Shown piece by piece: positions 32,596-41,225 of a stretch of DNA of 46,033 nt. The translations under genes were made by a program, and so were the position numbers. Under the pieces are notes generated by a model that was given only the letters and a program-made list of their open reading frames with translations, ran no database searches and had not been told where the DNA came from. How positions within the stretch are numbered: position 1 is the stretch's first letter; every line of letters starts with the position of its first letter. Source of the DNA: Prevotella sp. (lineage in GTDB: Bacteria > Bacteroidota > Bacteroidia > Bacteroidales > Bacteroidaceae); contig JAGBJJ010000048.1 in NCBI GenBank assembly GCA_017934525.1, positions 1 through 46,033 of the forward strand, given 5' to 3'.

Positions 32596-35500
32596 CTATT
32601 TCACATACACTTTCTTACCGTTGACGATGTAGAGTCCCTTGCGGTTCAGGTTTTCCACCTTCTGGCCCTGCAAGTTGTAGGCGCCTTCCGTCTCCAGGCC
32701 GCTCACCTCAGCGGCGTCGATGCTGGTAGTCTCGTCGCCATCGGTGATTATGACGTTGATGGCACGTGCTGTTGCACCATCTCTCAGCTTCAGGTAAGCA
32801 CGGAATGGCAGCACGCTGTTGTTGGTAGTGGCTCTTACGAACTCACCGCCCTTCACAAAGTAGTCGCCTGCCATGACTGTAGTCTTCGCGTAGACACCCA
32901 CGTAGTTGAAGGTCGACCCCTCGGCAGTGGTCAGCACTGGCGAGATGTCCTTCGTGAACTTCAGACCGCTCACGGGGCTCTCAAGCCACAGCAGGTAAGG
33001 ATAGCCGGCAGAGATATACTTGTCGTTGCCGGAAATCTTCTTGAACTTCACGGTCACAGTGCCAGTGCCTTCGTCGCCCACATAGACGGCCAGCTCGCTG
33101 TTCTCACCAAACGCCTCAGCCACCTCATCGGCACTCAGGGCAAATGGCAGGACTACGGCATTCCAGCCGGCCTTGAACTCACGTTCCACATCGACGGTCA
33201 CCCATGCCAGGTCGGCCACGCCCTCGGCATCTTCTGCCAGCGTGTATGGCAGCTCAAGCGTCAGCGTGTGGTTGGCCATGTCGGCCGTGAATTTCAGTGT
33301 GTAAGTTCCTGCCTTGCCGAAATACCAGTTGTTATTGCCTTCGTTAGGCAGCTCATATTTGTTGACCAGATTCCAGTCGCCATCGGCGCGCAGCTTGTAG
33401 TAGTAGGTGCCGGCAGCCTCGATGGTGGCCTCCTTGACAAGCGTGAAGATGTTGGCATCTTCCTCATCCTGAGTCATGACGGCATCTTCGTCCCAGTCGA
33501 GCCCCATGGATGCATCGCCTACAATGCCCATCTGCTTGTAGAGCGTCACATCGCGGGTCATGCTCTCGCCACCCATGTTCAGGGCGAATTGACGCTTCAG
33601 GTAGCCAGGACCCTCCACCGTGACGGTGAAGTCGAGGCCAGCCTGAATGACGCTGAAACTGTAAGCGCCGTTCGCGTCAGTCGTGCCAGAGTATCCTACG
33701 CCGTTGTGGGCCGCCAGCTTCACGGTAGCCCCCTCAATGCCTTCACCGGCAGATGTAGAAACGGTACCTGCGAGAGTGGCGGTTGTCACTTCTTTCTCTA
33801 AGTGCAGAACTGCAAGATTCTTGGCTCTCCACGTGTCTGTGGCGTAAGAAGCGTAGTCACTGTTGTGGCGATAGGCATTTCTCACGTCCGTCGTTTCAAT
33901 ATAGAAGCTTTTATAGCTTTCAGCTTCGTTGCGCACGACAATGCGCAATCCCTTATTAGCCTGGCAGACGATAGGTGAAGCACTCAGGTCAATGGAAAGC
34001 ATGTCAACAAGAGACGTGCTGCTGCCGGCCTTCTCCCAGACATGAGCAGCTTCATCTACAAGAACGGTCATCCCTTCCGTGTCATAGGCCGTGGCAGCAG
34101 GCTGGCTCTGGATGATATCATCAGTCCATTCATACCATATCTTTAGGCTTGACGTGTTAGAGTCAGTCGTCTTGTAGCCACGATAGGCAATCTTGGTAAT
34201 CTTGTCTCCGGCGTTCAGGCCGAACTGCGACAGCATAGACGCCGAGTAGAGCGACACTGACTCGCTGTTCTTGTCGTTGTTGTAGACGAATCCATTGTCG
34301 TATGATATGCTGCTTACCTCGCCGATGGTCAGGCCGACGGCGGCCTGCTCCTCAGCGAATGTCACGTCGACGGGGTCAGTAGCTATGCTGTAGTCATCGG
34401 CCGTCAGCTCCACGTAGACAGGCAGTGTACCTGTCTTCGGCGTGCGGAAACTGACGCTGAGCTGTGTGCCTGCATCGGTGAATTTGTGGTTCATCGGAAT
34501 GCTGACCGCCTCGCCGGTGGCGGCAGCCTCACCATCAACGTAAGCGGTGATGGTGTAGCTGTCGGCTGCCTCGTCGGCAATACCCAGATTCAGTATGTTC
34601 ACGGTAGCCGTGGTTGCAGTGTTCTGCATGCTCTCTGTCGGGATGTGCGATGAAGCGATTGCCAGGTCGTGGGCAACCTCAGCCACCTTCAGGCCATAGA
34701 GCTCGTCGACACATGGACGACCGCTGAGTTCGAAGCCCAGGAAATATTCGCCCGCCGACGGGATGGTGACTTCGAAGGTCTGGTAGTCGGTGGTCAATGG
34801 GTGACTCGCGTCTTGTCCGCTCACGCTGAACAGCAGAGTGCGGGCGGAGCCCTCTTCGGCGTTCAGCACCTCATCGCGGGTGGCAGCGGCATAGACCGCC
34901 ACCTTGCCCTCGCTCCAGCCAGAGCTGTAGAGCTTGGCGTCGAACGACAGCTTATCGCCGGCAGCGGCCACGAGCTTTGGGGTGACGAAGATGTTGTCGG
35001 TAGTGCTGGATGAATTAATATAGTAGTTGGGAGCAGAAGTGGTGCCGCCATTGACCATGCTGACATTGTGCTGGCTGACAGAGCCTGCGGGCCAGTTGCC
35101 ATCGTCGAAGTTGGCATAGAACATGTCGGGGGCGAGCTTTGTGCCGCTGATGCCCAGCGTGAATGTGGCATCGGCGCCACTGCCGTCGACATAGGTTATC
35201 ATCATGTCGCCGCCGTACTCGCCAGCCTCGTCAGCTGAGAAGGTGATGTCGAGCGGCTGCGATGCGGCGGCAATGCCGCTGTTCTCGCCGTTGAATGCTG
35301 CTATCTCAAGCGGGAACTCTGTTGTGGTGGTGAATCCGTCGGGCAGCGAGATGCTCTTCACGTTGAGCTTGGCCGACCCCCAGTTATAGATGAAGAACTG
35401 CTGCGTGTCGGCAGAGTTGGTCTTGCCGAAGGTGATGGGAGCCGTGCGGTCAGAAGGCTCATAGGAATTTGAGGGAAGCACATTCACAAAGTGGAAGATT

Positions 35501-37605
35501 GGCTCGTTGGTCACGGTGAGGTCGAACGGCTCGGTCTCAAACAAAGTACCATCGGTAAACTCAAAAACCACTTTGGTGGCGGGGAATGTGGTGGTGCTCT
35601 CCACCACAGGGGTGAACGAAGCTCTGAAGTTGGTGGTGTTCTTCGCGCTGGCGGTGAGTGGCTTTGAGGCAATCACCGCAGCCTGGTCGCCATAGACATA
35701 CTTCACCGTATAGTTGGTGGCAGCCTCGTCAGTCAGCGGGATGATGTCTATGCTGGGTCTCGTCAGGGGCACGCCGCTCTTCACCGAGGAATTAGGCCAG
35801 GTGACCTCTTTGATGTAGAGGTCGTGAGCCACGTCAACTTTCTCAAGGCCGATGATATTGTCGATGCCGGAACCGGAGCCATAAAGGGCAAAGGCCACAT
35901 AGTAGTCGCCTGCCGTGTCGAACGTGATAGCCTTCGTCACGAAACTGCTGCCAATGCCCTCAGACCCCTCGCCGTTGTCAGTGTAGGTGTAATAGGCCAC
36001 GGGCTCGCCCCATGTCTTGCGGTCGGCAGAGACGTACACCTTCACAGAGTAGTCGTTGCTCGTGCTGTAGCCTGCCTTGACGTCAAATGCCAGTGTCGCG
36101 CCAGCCTCAGCATGCAGCTTCGGCGTAATGAACTTGTTGTTATCAGTCTTGTAAGAAGCCGTGTTGGTACCGATAATCCAGTTGTTGTATCCACCTGAGA
36201 TGGATTGGTAGTCGGAGAAGCTTGCGCCATATTCAGCGATGGAGCCTGCAGGATAAACAATCGTGCTGCTTGTGTTGTTGAAGTCGGCCGTCCACGTGTT
36301 GGCACTGATAACGGTGGCCGAGAAGTCAAGCTTATAGTCGGTGGACATCTCTGCAAGTGCGTTGGTGTAGTTGATGGTCAGTGTGCCTGCAAACGTGCCC
36401 ATGGTGGCAGTATCGAGCGTGATGTCGAATGTCCGTGAAGCACCCTTGTCCAGCTCGAATGCAGCCGTAGGCATGTTGCTGCTGCTAAACCCCTCAGGCA
36501 GCGTGATGCTGTTCACCGTCAGGGGAGCTGTCCCGTTGTTGAAAATCTCATAGCTTCTTGCGGTCGGCTCGGTGATGGTGCCCCAGCTCTGAGTGCCCGA
36601 CAGACTGCTGGTGGCGGTGGTTCCGGCCTCGCGGAACACGAACTTCGATTCGTATGCCTGGATATTAGACTGCAGCTGGCTGTCGGAGACCGTGTTGGTG
36701 ATGTTCTCTTTCACTCTGATGTACACCCAACCGGTCTCAACAGAGCTTGGCAGCGTGAACTCAACGGGGATCGTCGTCGACTGGCCAGCCGCGATGTCTT
36801 TTGTGACGGCAAATGTGATATCATTGAAATAGGTCAGCGTGCTGCCGTAATAGGCCCTGAGCACAGGCGATAGGGAATAGTGCTCATCGCCAGCCTTTAA
36901 ATCAACGTCGCCGGTGTTCTGCAGCGTCACCTGCAGGTTCAGGGTAACCGTTCCGTCGGCGTTCTTGCCGAAGTAGGTCGTTGAAGTAGTACCTTCGGAG
37001 TTTTTGACAGCCGTGACCGTGAGTTTCGACTCGGGCAGGATGGTTGCCGATGATGCGGTGAAATTGTCAATGTAAGCATAGCTCGCCCGGATGCCCACAC
37101 GTGTCTCTTCGGCCAGTTCGAACGAGATGGTGCTGTAGCTTTCAGTGTTGAGCACCGTCTCTGCGCTGATTTTTTCGCCATAGACGTATGCACCAGGTGT
37201 GCCGGTAACCTTGTAGAACTCCACAAAGCTGTTGTCCGACTGATAAAGCTTGGCGTCAAGCGTGATGGTGCCACTCACGAGGGGCGACACCAACAGGTCG
37301 TAGACCTCGCCGCCGGAACCATAAGACTGGCCTAAGACATACTGGCGGTATGCCAGAAGTGCACCGGTGCCGTCTACGCCACCCGACGCAGAGTAGCTGT
37401 AGCTCATGTGGCGGATTTCGCCATCGTCATCATAAGTGCCGACGATATGCCCCCAGTTACTGCCAAGCGCAAAGTCGTGGAAACTGGTGGAAATGGGCGT
37501 ATCGAGGTTCATGATGTAGTTGTTGACCGTCTCACCCTGCGCGGCAGTCTTTCCGAGCAGTGCGACGAGCGCCAAGAGCATTAATCTAACCTTTTTCATA
37601 CGCAT
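32596..37605 (-). CDS. Giant secreted surface protein (1669 residues) with repeated jelly-roll modules
   Basis: A signal peptide (MKKVRLMLLALVALLGKTAAQ) opens the chain, after either of two ATGs six bases apart. Three related modules follow, each a choice-of-anchor-type jelly roll (FHDFALGSNW, WTADFNNTSSTIVYPAGSIAEYG and MFYANFDDGNWPAGSVSQHNVS). After the second and third comes a VAHDL-started immunoglobulin-like domain. Later come a carboxypeptidase-regulatory-like domain (LAGTVSTSAGEGIEGATVKLAAH), a SusE-like segment (YYYKLRADGDWNLVNKYELP) and a short tail (YNLQGQKVENLNRKGLYIVNGKKVYVK). No enzyme motif is seen. It heads the operon under a promoter near 37783 with a leader of about 170 bases. 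Adhesion or glycan binding is inferred. Confidence 0.8.
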   Translation of the reverse strand: MRMKKVRLMLLALVALLGKTAAQGETVNNYIMNLDTPISTSFHDFALGSNWGHIVGTYDDDGEIRHMSYSYSASGGVDGTGALLAYRQYVLGQSYGSGGEVYDLLVSPLVSGTITLDAKLYQSDNSFVEFYKVTGTPGAYVYGEKISAETVLNTESYSTISFELAEETRVGIRASYAYIDNFTASSATILPESKLTVTAVKNSEGTTSTTYFGKNADGTVTLNLQVTLQNTGDVDLKAGDEHYSLSPVLRAYYGSTLTYFNDITFAVTKDIAAGQSTTIPVEFTLPSSVETGWVYIRVKENITNTVSDSQLQSNIQAYESKFVFREAGTTATSSLSGTQSWGTITEPTARSYEIFNNGTAPLTVNSITLPEGFSSSNMPTAAFELDKGASRTFDITLDTATMGTFAGTLTINYTNALAEMSTDYKLDFSATVISANTWTADFNNTSSTIVYPAGSIAEYGASFSDYQSISGGYNNWIIGTNTASYKTDNNKFITPKLHAEAGATLAFDVKAGYSTSNDYSVKVYVSADRKTWGEPVAYYTYTDNGEGSEGIGSSFVTKAITFDTAGDYYVAFALYGSGSGIDNIIGLEKVDVAHDLYIKEVTWPNSSVKSGVPLTRPSIDIIPLTDEAATNYTVKYVYGDQAAVIASKPLTASAKNTTNFRASFTPVVESTTTFPATKVVFEFTDGTLFETEPFDLTVTNEPIFHFVNVLPSNSYEPSDRTAPITFGKTNSADTQQFFIYNWGSAKLNVKSISLPDGFTTTTEFPLEIAAFNGENSGIAAASQPLDITFSADEAGEYGGDMMITYVDGSGADATFTLGISGTKLAPDMFYANFDDGNWPAGSVSQHNVSMVNGGTTSAPNYYINSSSTTDNIFVTPKLVAAAGDKLSFDAKLYSSGWSEGKVAVYAAATRDEVLNAEEGSARTLLFSVSGQDASHPLTTDYQTFEVTIPSAGEYFLGFELSGRPCVDELYGLKVAEVAHDLAIASSHIPTESMQNTATTATVNILNLGIADEAADSYTITAYVDGEAAATGEAVSIPMNHKFTDAGTQLSVSFRTPKTGTLPVYVELTADDYSIATDPVDVTFAEEQAAVGLTIGEVSSISYDNGFVYNNDKNSESVSLYSASMLSQFGLNAGDKITKIAYRGYKTTDSNTSSLKIWYEWTDDIIQSQPAATAYDTEGMTVLVDEAAHVWEKAGSSTSLVDMLSIDLSASPIVCQANKGLRIVVRNEAESYKSFYIETTDVRNAYRHNSDYASYATDTWRAKNLAVLHLEKEVTTATLAGTVSTSAGEGIEGATVKLAAHNGVGYSGTTDANGAYSFSVIQAGLDFTVTVEGPGYLKRQFALNMGGESMTRDVTLYKQMGIVGDASMGLDWDEDAVMTQDEEDANIFTLVKEATIEAAGTYYYKLRADGDWNLVNKYELPNEGNNNWYFGKAGTYTLKFTADMANHTLTLELPYTLAEDAEGVADLAWVTVDVEREFKAGWNAVVLPFALSADEVAEAFGENSELAVYVGDEGTGTVTVKFKKISGNDKYISAGYPYLLWLESPVSGLKFTKDISPVLTTAEGSTFNYVGVYAKTTVMAGDYFVKGGEFVRATTNNSVLPFRAYLKLRDGATARAINVIITDGDETTSIDAAEVSGLETEGAYNLQGQKVENLNRKGLYIVNGKKVYVK

Positions 37606-37786
37606 GTTGTTGTTTAGTTAATAAATCTGCTGTTTAGTTTTATAAAAAAATAGGTGAATTGAAGTCTTGTGTTGATATATTGTTTGCTGCTCTGTCAGAC
37701 TTTTTCTATCTGCATATTGCGGCTGAAAGTGTTTTCATGATAGGTAGGCATACGCATTGTTGCGTAATTTAGCAAGTGCAAAATTA
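37606..37786 (-). promoter_or_regulatory. Promoter and long leader of the surface-protein operon
   Basis: The minus strand has TAATTTTG (complement of 37779-37786) followed by CAC. Transcription from about 37772 leaves a leader of about 165 bases before the ATG at 37605. The leader is AT-rich, with no obvious strong hairpin. Other promoters inside it cannot be excluded. Confidence 0.6.
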
Positions 37787-37831
37787 CGTTATTTTATTGA
37801 AATAACCAAGGAAAAAGATAAAATATTTTTT

Positions 37832-37866
37832 AAAAAAGAGGTTTCCCGGGTATAGCTTCACCCCGG
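37832..37866 (-). terminator. Likely terminator of cdaA
   Basis: On the minus strand CCGGGGT and ACCCGGG pair with one mismatch around an eight-base loop, followed by AAACCTCTTTTTT. It lies just after the cdaA stop codon. Confidence 0.5.
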
Positions 37867-37876
37867 TGGCATGACG

Positions 37877-38653
37877 TTATGAGATATGCTCGGTGAGCTC
37901 CTTCTCAAGTTCCTCGGCCGTGAGTCGCAGGCGGAAATGACCGCCTTGGGCGATGGAGATGCCGCCAGTCTCCTCTGACACGATGATGCAGAGGGCGTCG
38001 CTCTCTTGACTCATGCCAAGGGCGGCGCGGTGGCGCAGGCCCAGCTCCTTGGGTATGTCGAGGTTGTGGCTGACGGGTAGTATGCAGCCGGCGGCGTAGA
38101 TGCGGTTGTGGCTGATGATCATGGCTCCGTCGTGCAGGGGCGAGTTCTTGAAAAAGATGTTTTCTATGAGGCGTTGGTTGATGTCGGCGTTGATTACGTC
38201 GCCCGTGGCAATAATGTCGCCCAGACCCTGTGCGCGCTCCACCACGATGAGTGCACCCACCTTCTGCTTGGCCATCGACATGCACGCCATGACAACGGGC
38301 ATGATATTCTTTTTCAGCCGGGCCTTGTTTTTTTCGCTGCTGCGCTTGGGTGAGAACAGCTTGACGATGGTGCGCACGCGCTGGTGGGCGCCGAGGTTGT
38401 AGAGAAACTTGCGTATGTCTTCCTGGAAGAGCACGATGAGGGCGATGACACCCACGGAGACGAGCTTGTCGAGGATGGTGCCCATGAGGCGCATCTCGAG
38501 CACTTGCGACACGAAGAGCCACACCACGATGAAAATCATGATGCCCACGAAGACATTGAGCGAGCGGCTCTCGCGCATCAGGCGGTAGATGTAGTAGAGC
38601 ATCGTGGCCACCAGCAGTATGTCGATGAAATCCTTTATTCCGAAGCTAATCAT
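37877..38653 (-). CDS. cdaA: Diadenylate cyclase (CdaA/DacA type)
   Basis: The 258-residue product makes the second messenger cyclic di-AMP from two ATP. Three N-terminal membrane helices (IDILLVATMLYYIYRLM, VFVGIMIFIVVWLFVSQVL, LVSVGVIALIVLFQ) are followed by the DAC domain. In it, IVVERAQGLGDIIATG, the catalytic PLHDGAMII and the ATP-binding GLRHRAALGMSQESD are intact. The start is placed at ATG 38653 (MISFGIKDFIDIL), since the 96 bases before it are a repeat and would encode a non-family extension. In many bacteria cdaA neighbours cell-wall genes; here it follows folP. Confidence 0.94.
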   Translation of the reverse strand: MISFGIKDFIDILLVATMLYYIYRLMRESRSLNVFVGIMIFIVVWLFVSQVLEMRLMGTILDKLVSVGVIALIVLFQEDIRKFLYNLGAHQRVRTIVKLFSPKRSSEKNKARLKKNIMPVVMACMSMAKQKVGALIVVERAQGLGDIIATGDVINADINQRLIENIFFKNSPLHDGAMIISHNRIYAAGCILPVSHNLDIPKELGLRHRAALGMSQESDALCIIVSEETGGISIAQGGHFRLRLTAEELEKELTEHIS

Positions 38654-38659
38654 TTTATG

Positions 38660-38750
38660 AATGATGAATGATGAGTGAAGAGTTGTCGGCAGTGCCGATG
38701 TTGTGGGTTGAATGATGAGGGTTGAATGTTGAATTATTGGCAGAGCCAAT
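38660..38750. repeat. Two small palindromes with ATGA/TTGAATG-rich repeats
   Basis: TCGGCAGTGCCGA (38686-38698) and ATTGGCAGAGCCAAT (38736-38750) are near-perfect hairpins sharing GGCAGnGCC. Each is next to repeated ATGATGA and GTTGAATG words. The stretch fills the folP-cdaA gap and looks like a dispersed intergenic repeat, similar in style to that at 12325-12414. Confidence 0.55.
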
Positions 38751-39538
38751 CATGAATTGAGCGTTGCCCATAGCTTGACGCACTCTGCTGCGGGGCCTAC
38801 ATCGTGCACGCGCAGGATGCTGGCACCCTTCTGCAGGGCTATGGTATTTAGCATGGTGGTGCCGTTCAGGGCGTCGGCAGGCGTGCAGTCGAGCAGCCGC
38901 CATATCATCGACTTGCGCGAGATGCCCACCAGCAGAGGCAGCTCCAGCACGAGTAGGCGCTCCATCTCAGCCATCAGCCGATAGTTTTGTTCCAGCGTCT
39001 TTCCGAAGCCGAAGCCCGGGTCGAGGATGATGTCTTTCTGCCCCATGTCGCGCAGTCGCTGTACCTTCTCGGCGAATGCCAGGAGCGTCAGCCGCAGGTC
39101 GGGCTGCACTGACATTAATATATATGGTACGCGTAGGCGCGCCACCATGCGAAACATCTCCTCTGAGCCTTCCGACACATCGTTGATGATGTCGGCCCCC
39201 AGTTCCTCCACGGCCATGCGGGCCACGTCGGGGCGGAAAGTGTCTACTGAGACAACGGCCTCAGGAGCCTCGCGGCGCACCACGGTCAGCGCTCTGCGCA
39301 GCCGCTCCATCTCTTCCGATGCTGATGCCGGCTCGCTGCCCGGCCGTGTAGAGCAGGCCCCCACGTCGATGATGCTGCCACCTTCGGCCACTATCTGGCG
39401 GGTGCGTGCAGCCACGGCCTCGTCAGTCTGCATGCGACTCGAGGCATAGAACGAGTCAGGCGTGGCATTTAGGATGCCCATCACACAGGGCTCGCTGAGG
39501 CTCATCAGCCGTCCTCTTATGTTGAGAGTGTATTCCAT
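38750..39538 (-). CDS. folP: Dihydropteroate synthase
   Basis: The 262-residue TIM-barrel enzyme joins p-aminobenzoate to hydroxymethyldihydropterin in folate synthesis and is the target of sulfonamides. Motifs include VMGILNATPDSFYASSR near the N-terminus and GASIIDVGACSTRPG-like text (actual: GGSIIDVGACSTRPGS). SVDTFRPDVAR, DIINDVSEGS, ILDPGFGFGKTLEQNYRL and VGISRKSMI follow. The start at ATG 39538 is preferred because the longer frame starts inside the promoter (-7 box 39548-39555). The last codons overlap a small palindrome. It shares a control region with divergent murF and probably a transcript with cdaA. Confidence 0.95.
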   Translation of the reverse strand: MEYTLNIRGRLMSLSEPCVMGILNATPDSFYASSRMQTDEAVAARTRQIVAEGGSIIDVGACSTRPGSEPASASEEMERLRRALTVVRREAPEAVVSVDTFRPDVARMAVEELGADIINDVSEGSEEMFRMVARLRVPYILMSVQPDLRLTLLAFAEKVQRLRDMGQKDIILDPGFGFGKTLEQNYRLMAEMERLLVLELPLLVGISRKSMIWRLLDCTPADALNGTTMLNTIALQKGASILRVHDVGPAAECVKLWATLNS

Positions 39539-39547
39539 ATTGGTGGG

Positions 39548-39555
39548 CAAAGTTA
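39548..39555 (-). promoter_or_regulatory. -7 element of the folP promoter
   Basis: The minus strand reads TAACTTTG followed by CCCACC. It excludes the in-frame start at 39550. Confidence 0.75.
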
Positions 39556-39630
39556 CGAAGAATAATTGAAATAACGTGTTTTTTGCTGAAAATTATGGTA
39601 ATATTTTTTCGCCAAACCATTGTTTATTCG

Positions 39631-39638
39631 TAACTTTG
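39631..39638 (+). promoter_or_regulatory. -7 element of the murF promoter
   Basis: TAACTTTG followed by CAGC, 42 bases before the murF ATG at 39681. The -33 region is TTTTTCGCC, a moderate match. Confidence 0.7.
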
Positions 39639-39680
39639 CAGCAGAATTTATAAAAAACGATAAAACAATAATCAGAATAT

Positions 39681-41198
39681 ATGGACATCAAGCAACTCTA
39701 CGAGCTCTATAAGCAGTATCCCTGCATCACCACCGACAGCCGCGACTGCCCTGAGGGCAGCATCTTCCTGGCTCTCAAGGGCGAGAAATTCGACGGCAAC
39801 AAGTTTGCGCCTCAGGCTCTGGCGAAGGGGTGTAAGTGGGCGATTGTTGATACCCTTCCCGCTCTCTCCGAGGGGGGGGAGGAGCTACGCACACCAGGTG
39901 AGAAACCATGTGCAGCAGAGACTGCTGAGAGGGGAGAAACCTACCCGGTGTACGACCTGAGAGCCGGTGCCGCACCTTCCTCCCTAAGGGAAGACAGAGG
40001 GGGGTATCTCCTCGTCGATGACGCATTGCTGACCTTCAAGCTACTGGCACGCGAGCACCGCCGCCAGTTTAACATCCCCGTCATCGGCATAACCGGCACC
40101 AACGGCAAGACCACCACGAAAGAGCTCGTGCGGGCCGTCCTCTCGGAGAAATACAACGTGCTGGCCACCGAGGGCAACTTCAATAACGACGTCGGTGTGC
40201 CCAAGACCTTGCTGCGCCTGCGCCCTGAGCACGAGATTGCCATCATAGAGATGGGGGCCAGCCATCCCGGCGACATCAAGACCCTGGCCGAGACGGCCGA
40301 GCCTACCTGCGGACTCATCACCAACGTGGGCCGTGCCCACCTGCAGGGCTTCGGTTCCTTCGAAGGCGTGGTCAAGACGAAGGGCGAGCTCTACGACTAT
40401 CTGCGCACCCGTGAGGATGGCCTCGTCTTTCTCAATGCCGACAGCGATGAGCTCTGCGACATGCTCACCGACGATATGTGGTGCACGCCCTACAGCATAG
40501 ACCCCGACAAACAGTATGCCTGCATATCGGGCGAAGTAATTCCTCACAACCTTCCCAAAGGGGAGGGAAACTCATCCGCAGAGCATGTCTCTTCCTCGGA
40601 GAAACAGGGCGATGTATACCTGCGTTTCCGCTGGCGCCGCCCGCTCATGGAGCTTGAGGAGACCGGCGCCTCGCAGAAGTGGCACAAGGTGCAGACCCAC
40701 CTCATCGGCGACTACAACATCTACAACGCGCTGGCAGCCATTGCCGTGGGCATCAACTTCGGCGTAGACCGCAAGCAGATATGCCACGCCCTGGAAAACT
40801 ACGTGCCTACGAACAACCGCTCGCAGTTTATGCAGACGGAGCATAACCGGCTCATCGTCGATGCCTACAATGCCAACCCGTCGAGCATGATGGCGGCTCT
40901 GGAAAACTTCGCTGCCATGAGCGGCACGTCGAAGATGGTAATTCTCGGCGATATGCGTGAGTTGGGCGAGTCAAGCCTGGAGGAACACCAGCGCATTGTG
41001 AACTATCTTGAGACGATGCCCCTGCAGGAGGTGTGGCTCGTAGGCAGTGAGTTTGCCCGCACCCAGACCAATTTCCGGCTCTTCCCCGATGTCGAGGCTG
41101 TGAAGGCTGAACTGCAGGCCAACTGCCCTGCCAATCGCCTTATCCTCGTGAAAGGCAGCAATGGCACTCACTTGTATCAACTTCCCGAGCTGCTGTAA
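39681..41198 (+). CDS. murF: UDP-N-acetylmuramoyl-tripeptide--D-alanyl-D-alanine ligase, with two unusual inserts
   Basis: MurF adds the D-Ala-D-Ala dipeptide (made by Ddl in this window) to the UDP-MurNAc-tripeptide. The core is intact: TDSRDCPEGSIFLALKGEKFDGNKF, ATP-binding GITGTNGKTTTKE (about residues 136-148), EMGASHPGDIKTLA, LITNVGRAHLQGFGS, NNRSQ and VDAYNANPSSMMAAL. The C-terminal LVKGSNG is also intact. At 505 residues it is about 70 longer than the Bacteroides proteins I recall. The excess sits at about residues 58-108 and 287-312, encoded by DNA rich in C-run/G-run palindromes. Both lie between conserved strands, so the enzyme may still work. A mannanase-like gene follows after 27 bases. 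Confidence 0.93.
   Translation: MDIKQLYELYKQYPCITTDSRDCPEGSIFLALKGEKFDGNKFAPQALAKGCKWAIVDTLPALSEGGEELRTPGEKPCAAETAERGETYPVYDLRAGAAPSSLREDRGGYLLVDDALLTFKLLAREHRRQFNIPVIGITGTNGKTTTKELVRAVLSEKYNVLATEGNFNNDVGVPKTLLRLRPEHEIAIIEMGASHPGDIKTLAETAEPTCGLITNVGRAHLQGFGSFEGVVKTKGELYDYLRTREDGLVFLNADSDELCDMLTDDMWCTPYSIDPDKQYACISGEVIPHNLPKGEGNSSAEHVSSSEKQGDVYLRFRWRRPLMELEETGASQKWHKVQTHLIGDYNIYNALAAIAVGINFGVDRKQICHALENYVPTNNRSQFMQTEHNRLIVDAYNANPSSMMAALENFAAMSGTSKMVILGDMRELGESSLEEHQRIVNYLETMPLQEVWLVGSEFARTQTNFRLFPDVEAVKAELQANCPANRLILVKGSNGTHLYQLPELL
39852..40004. repeat. In-frame palindromic insert 1 in murF
   Basis: This stretch interrupts the conserved AIVD/YLLVDD join of MurF. Its ends are imperfect inverted copies: CCCTTCCCGCTCTCTCCG then a G-run and GCACACC on the left; the right end, reversed, reads CCCCCCTCTGTCTTCCC, TTAGGGAGGAAGG and GCACC. 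The translation (SEGGEELRTPGEKP, APSSLREDRGG) is low-complexity and not MurF-like. Confidence 0.65.
40539..40616. repeat. In-frame palindromic insert 2 in murF
   Basis: The core hairpin CTTCCCAAAGGGGAGGG (40551-40567) lies in a stretch encoding IPHNLPKGEGNSSAEHVSSS, absent from the Bacteroides MurF I recall. CCTCACAACCTTCCC then AAAGGGGAGGGAAAC closely follows the right end of the pta-ackA element (reversed: CCTCTCCCGACCTGCC, AAAAGGGGAGAAGAC). Confidence 0.6.
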
Positions 41199-41225
41199 AT
41201 TACATAACTCATAACCCAGAACACA

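Noticed and set aside
38654-38749. N-terminal extension of CdaA
   Set aside because: The extra residues are encoded by a dispersed repeat and palindromes and do not belong to the family; MISFGIKDF is the usual start.
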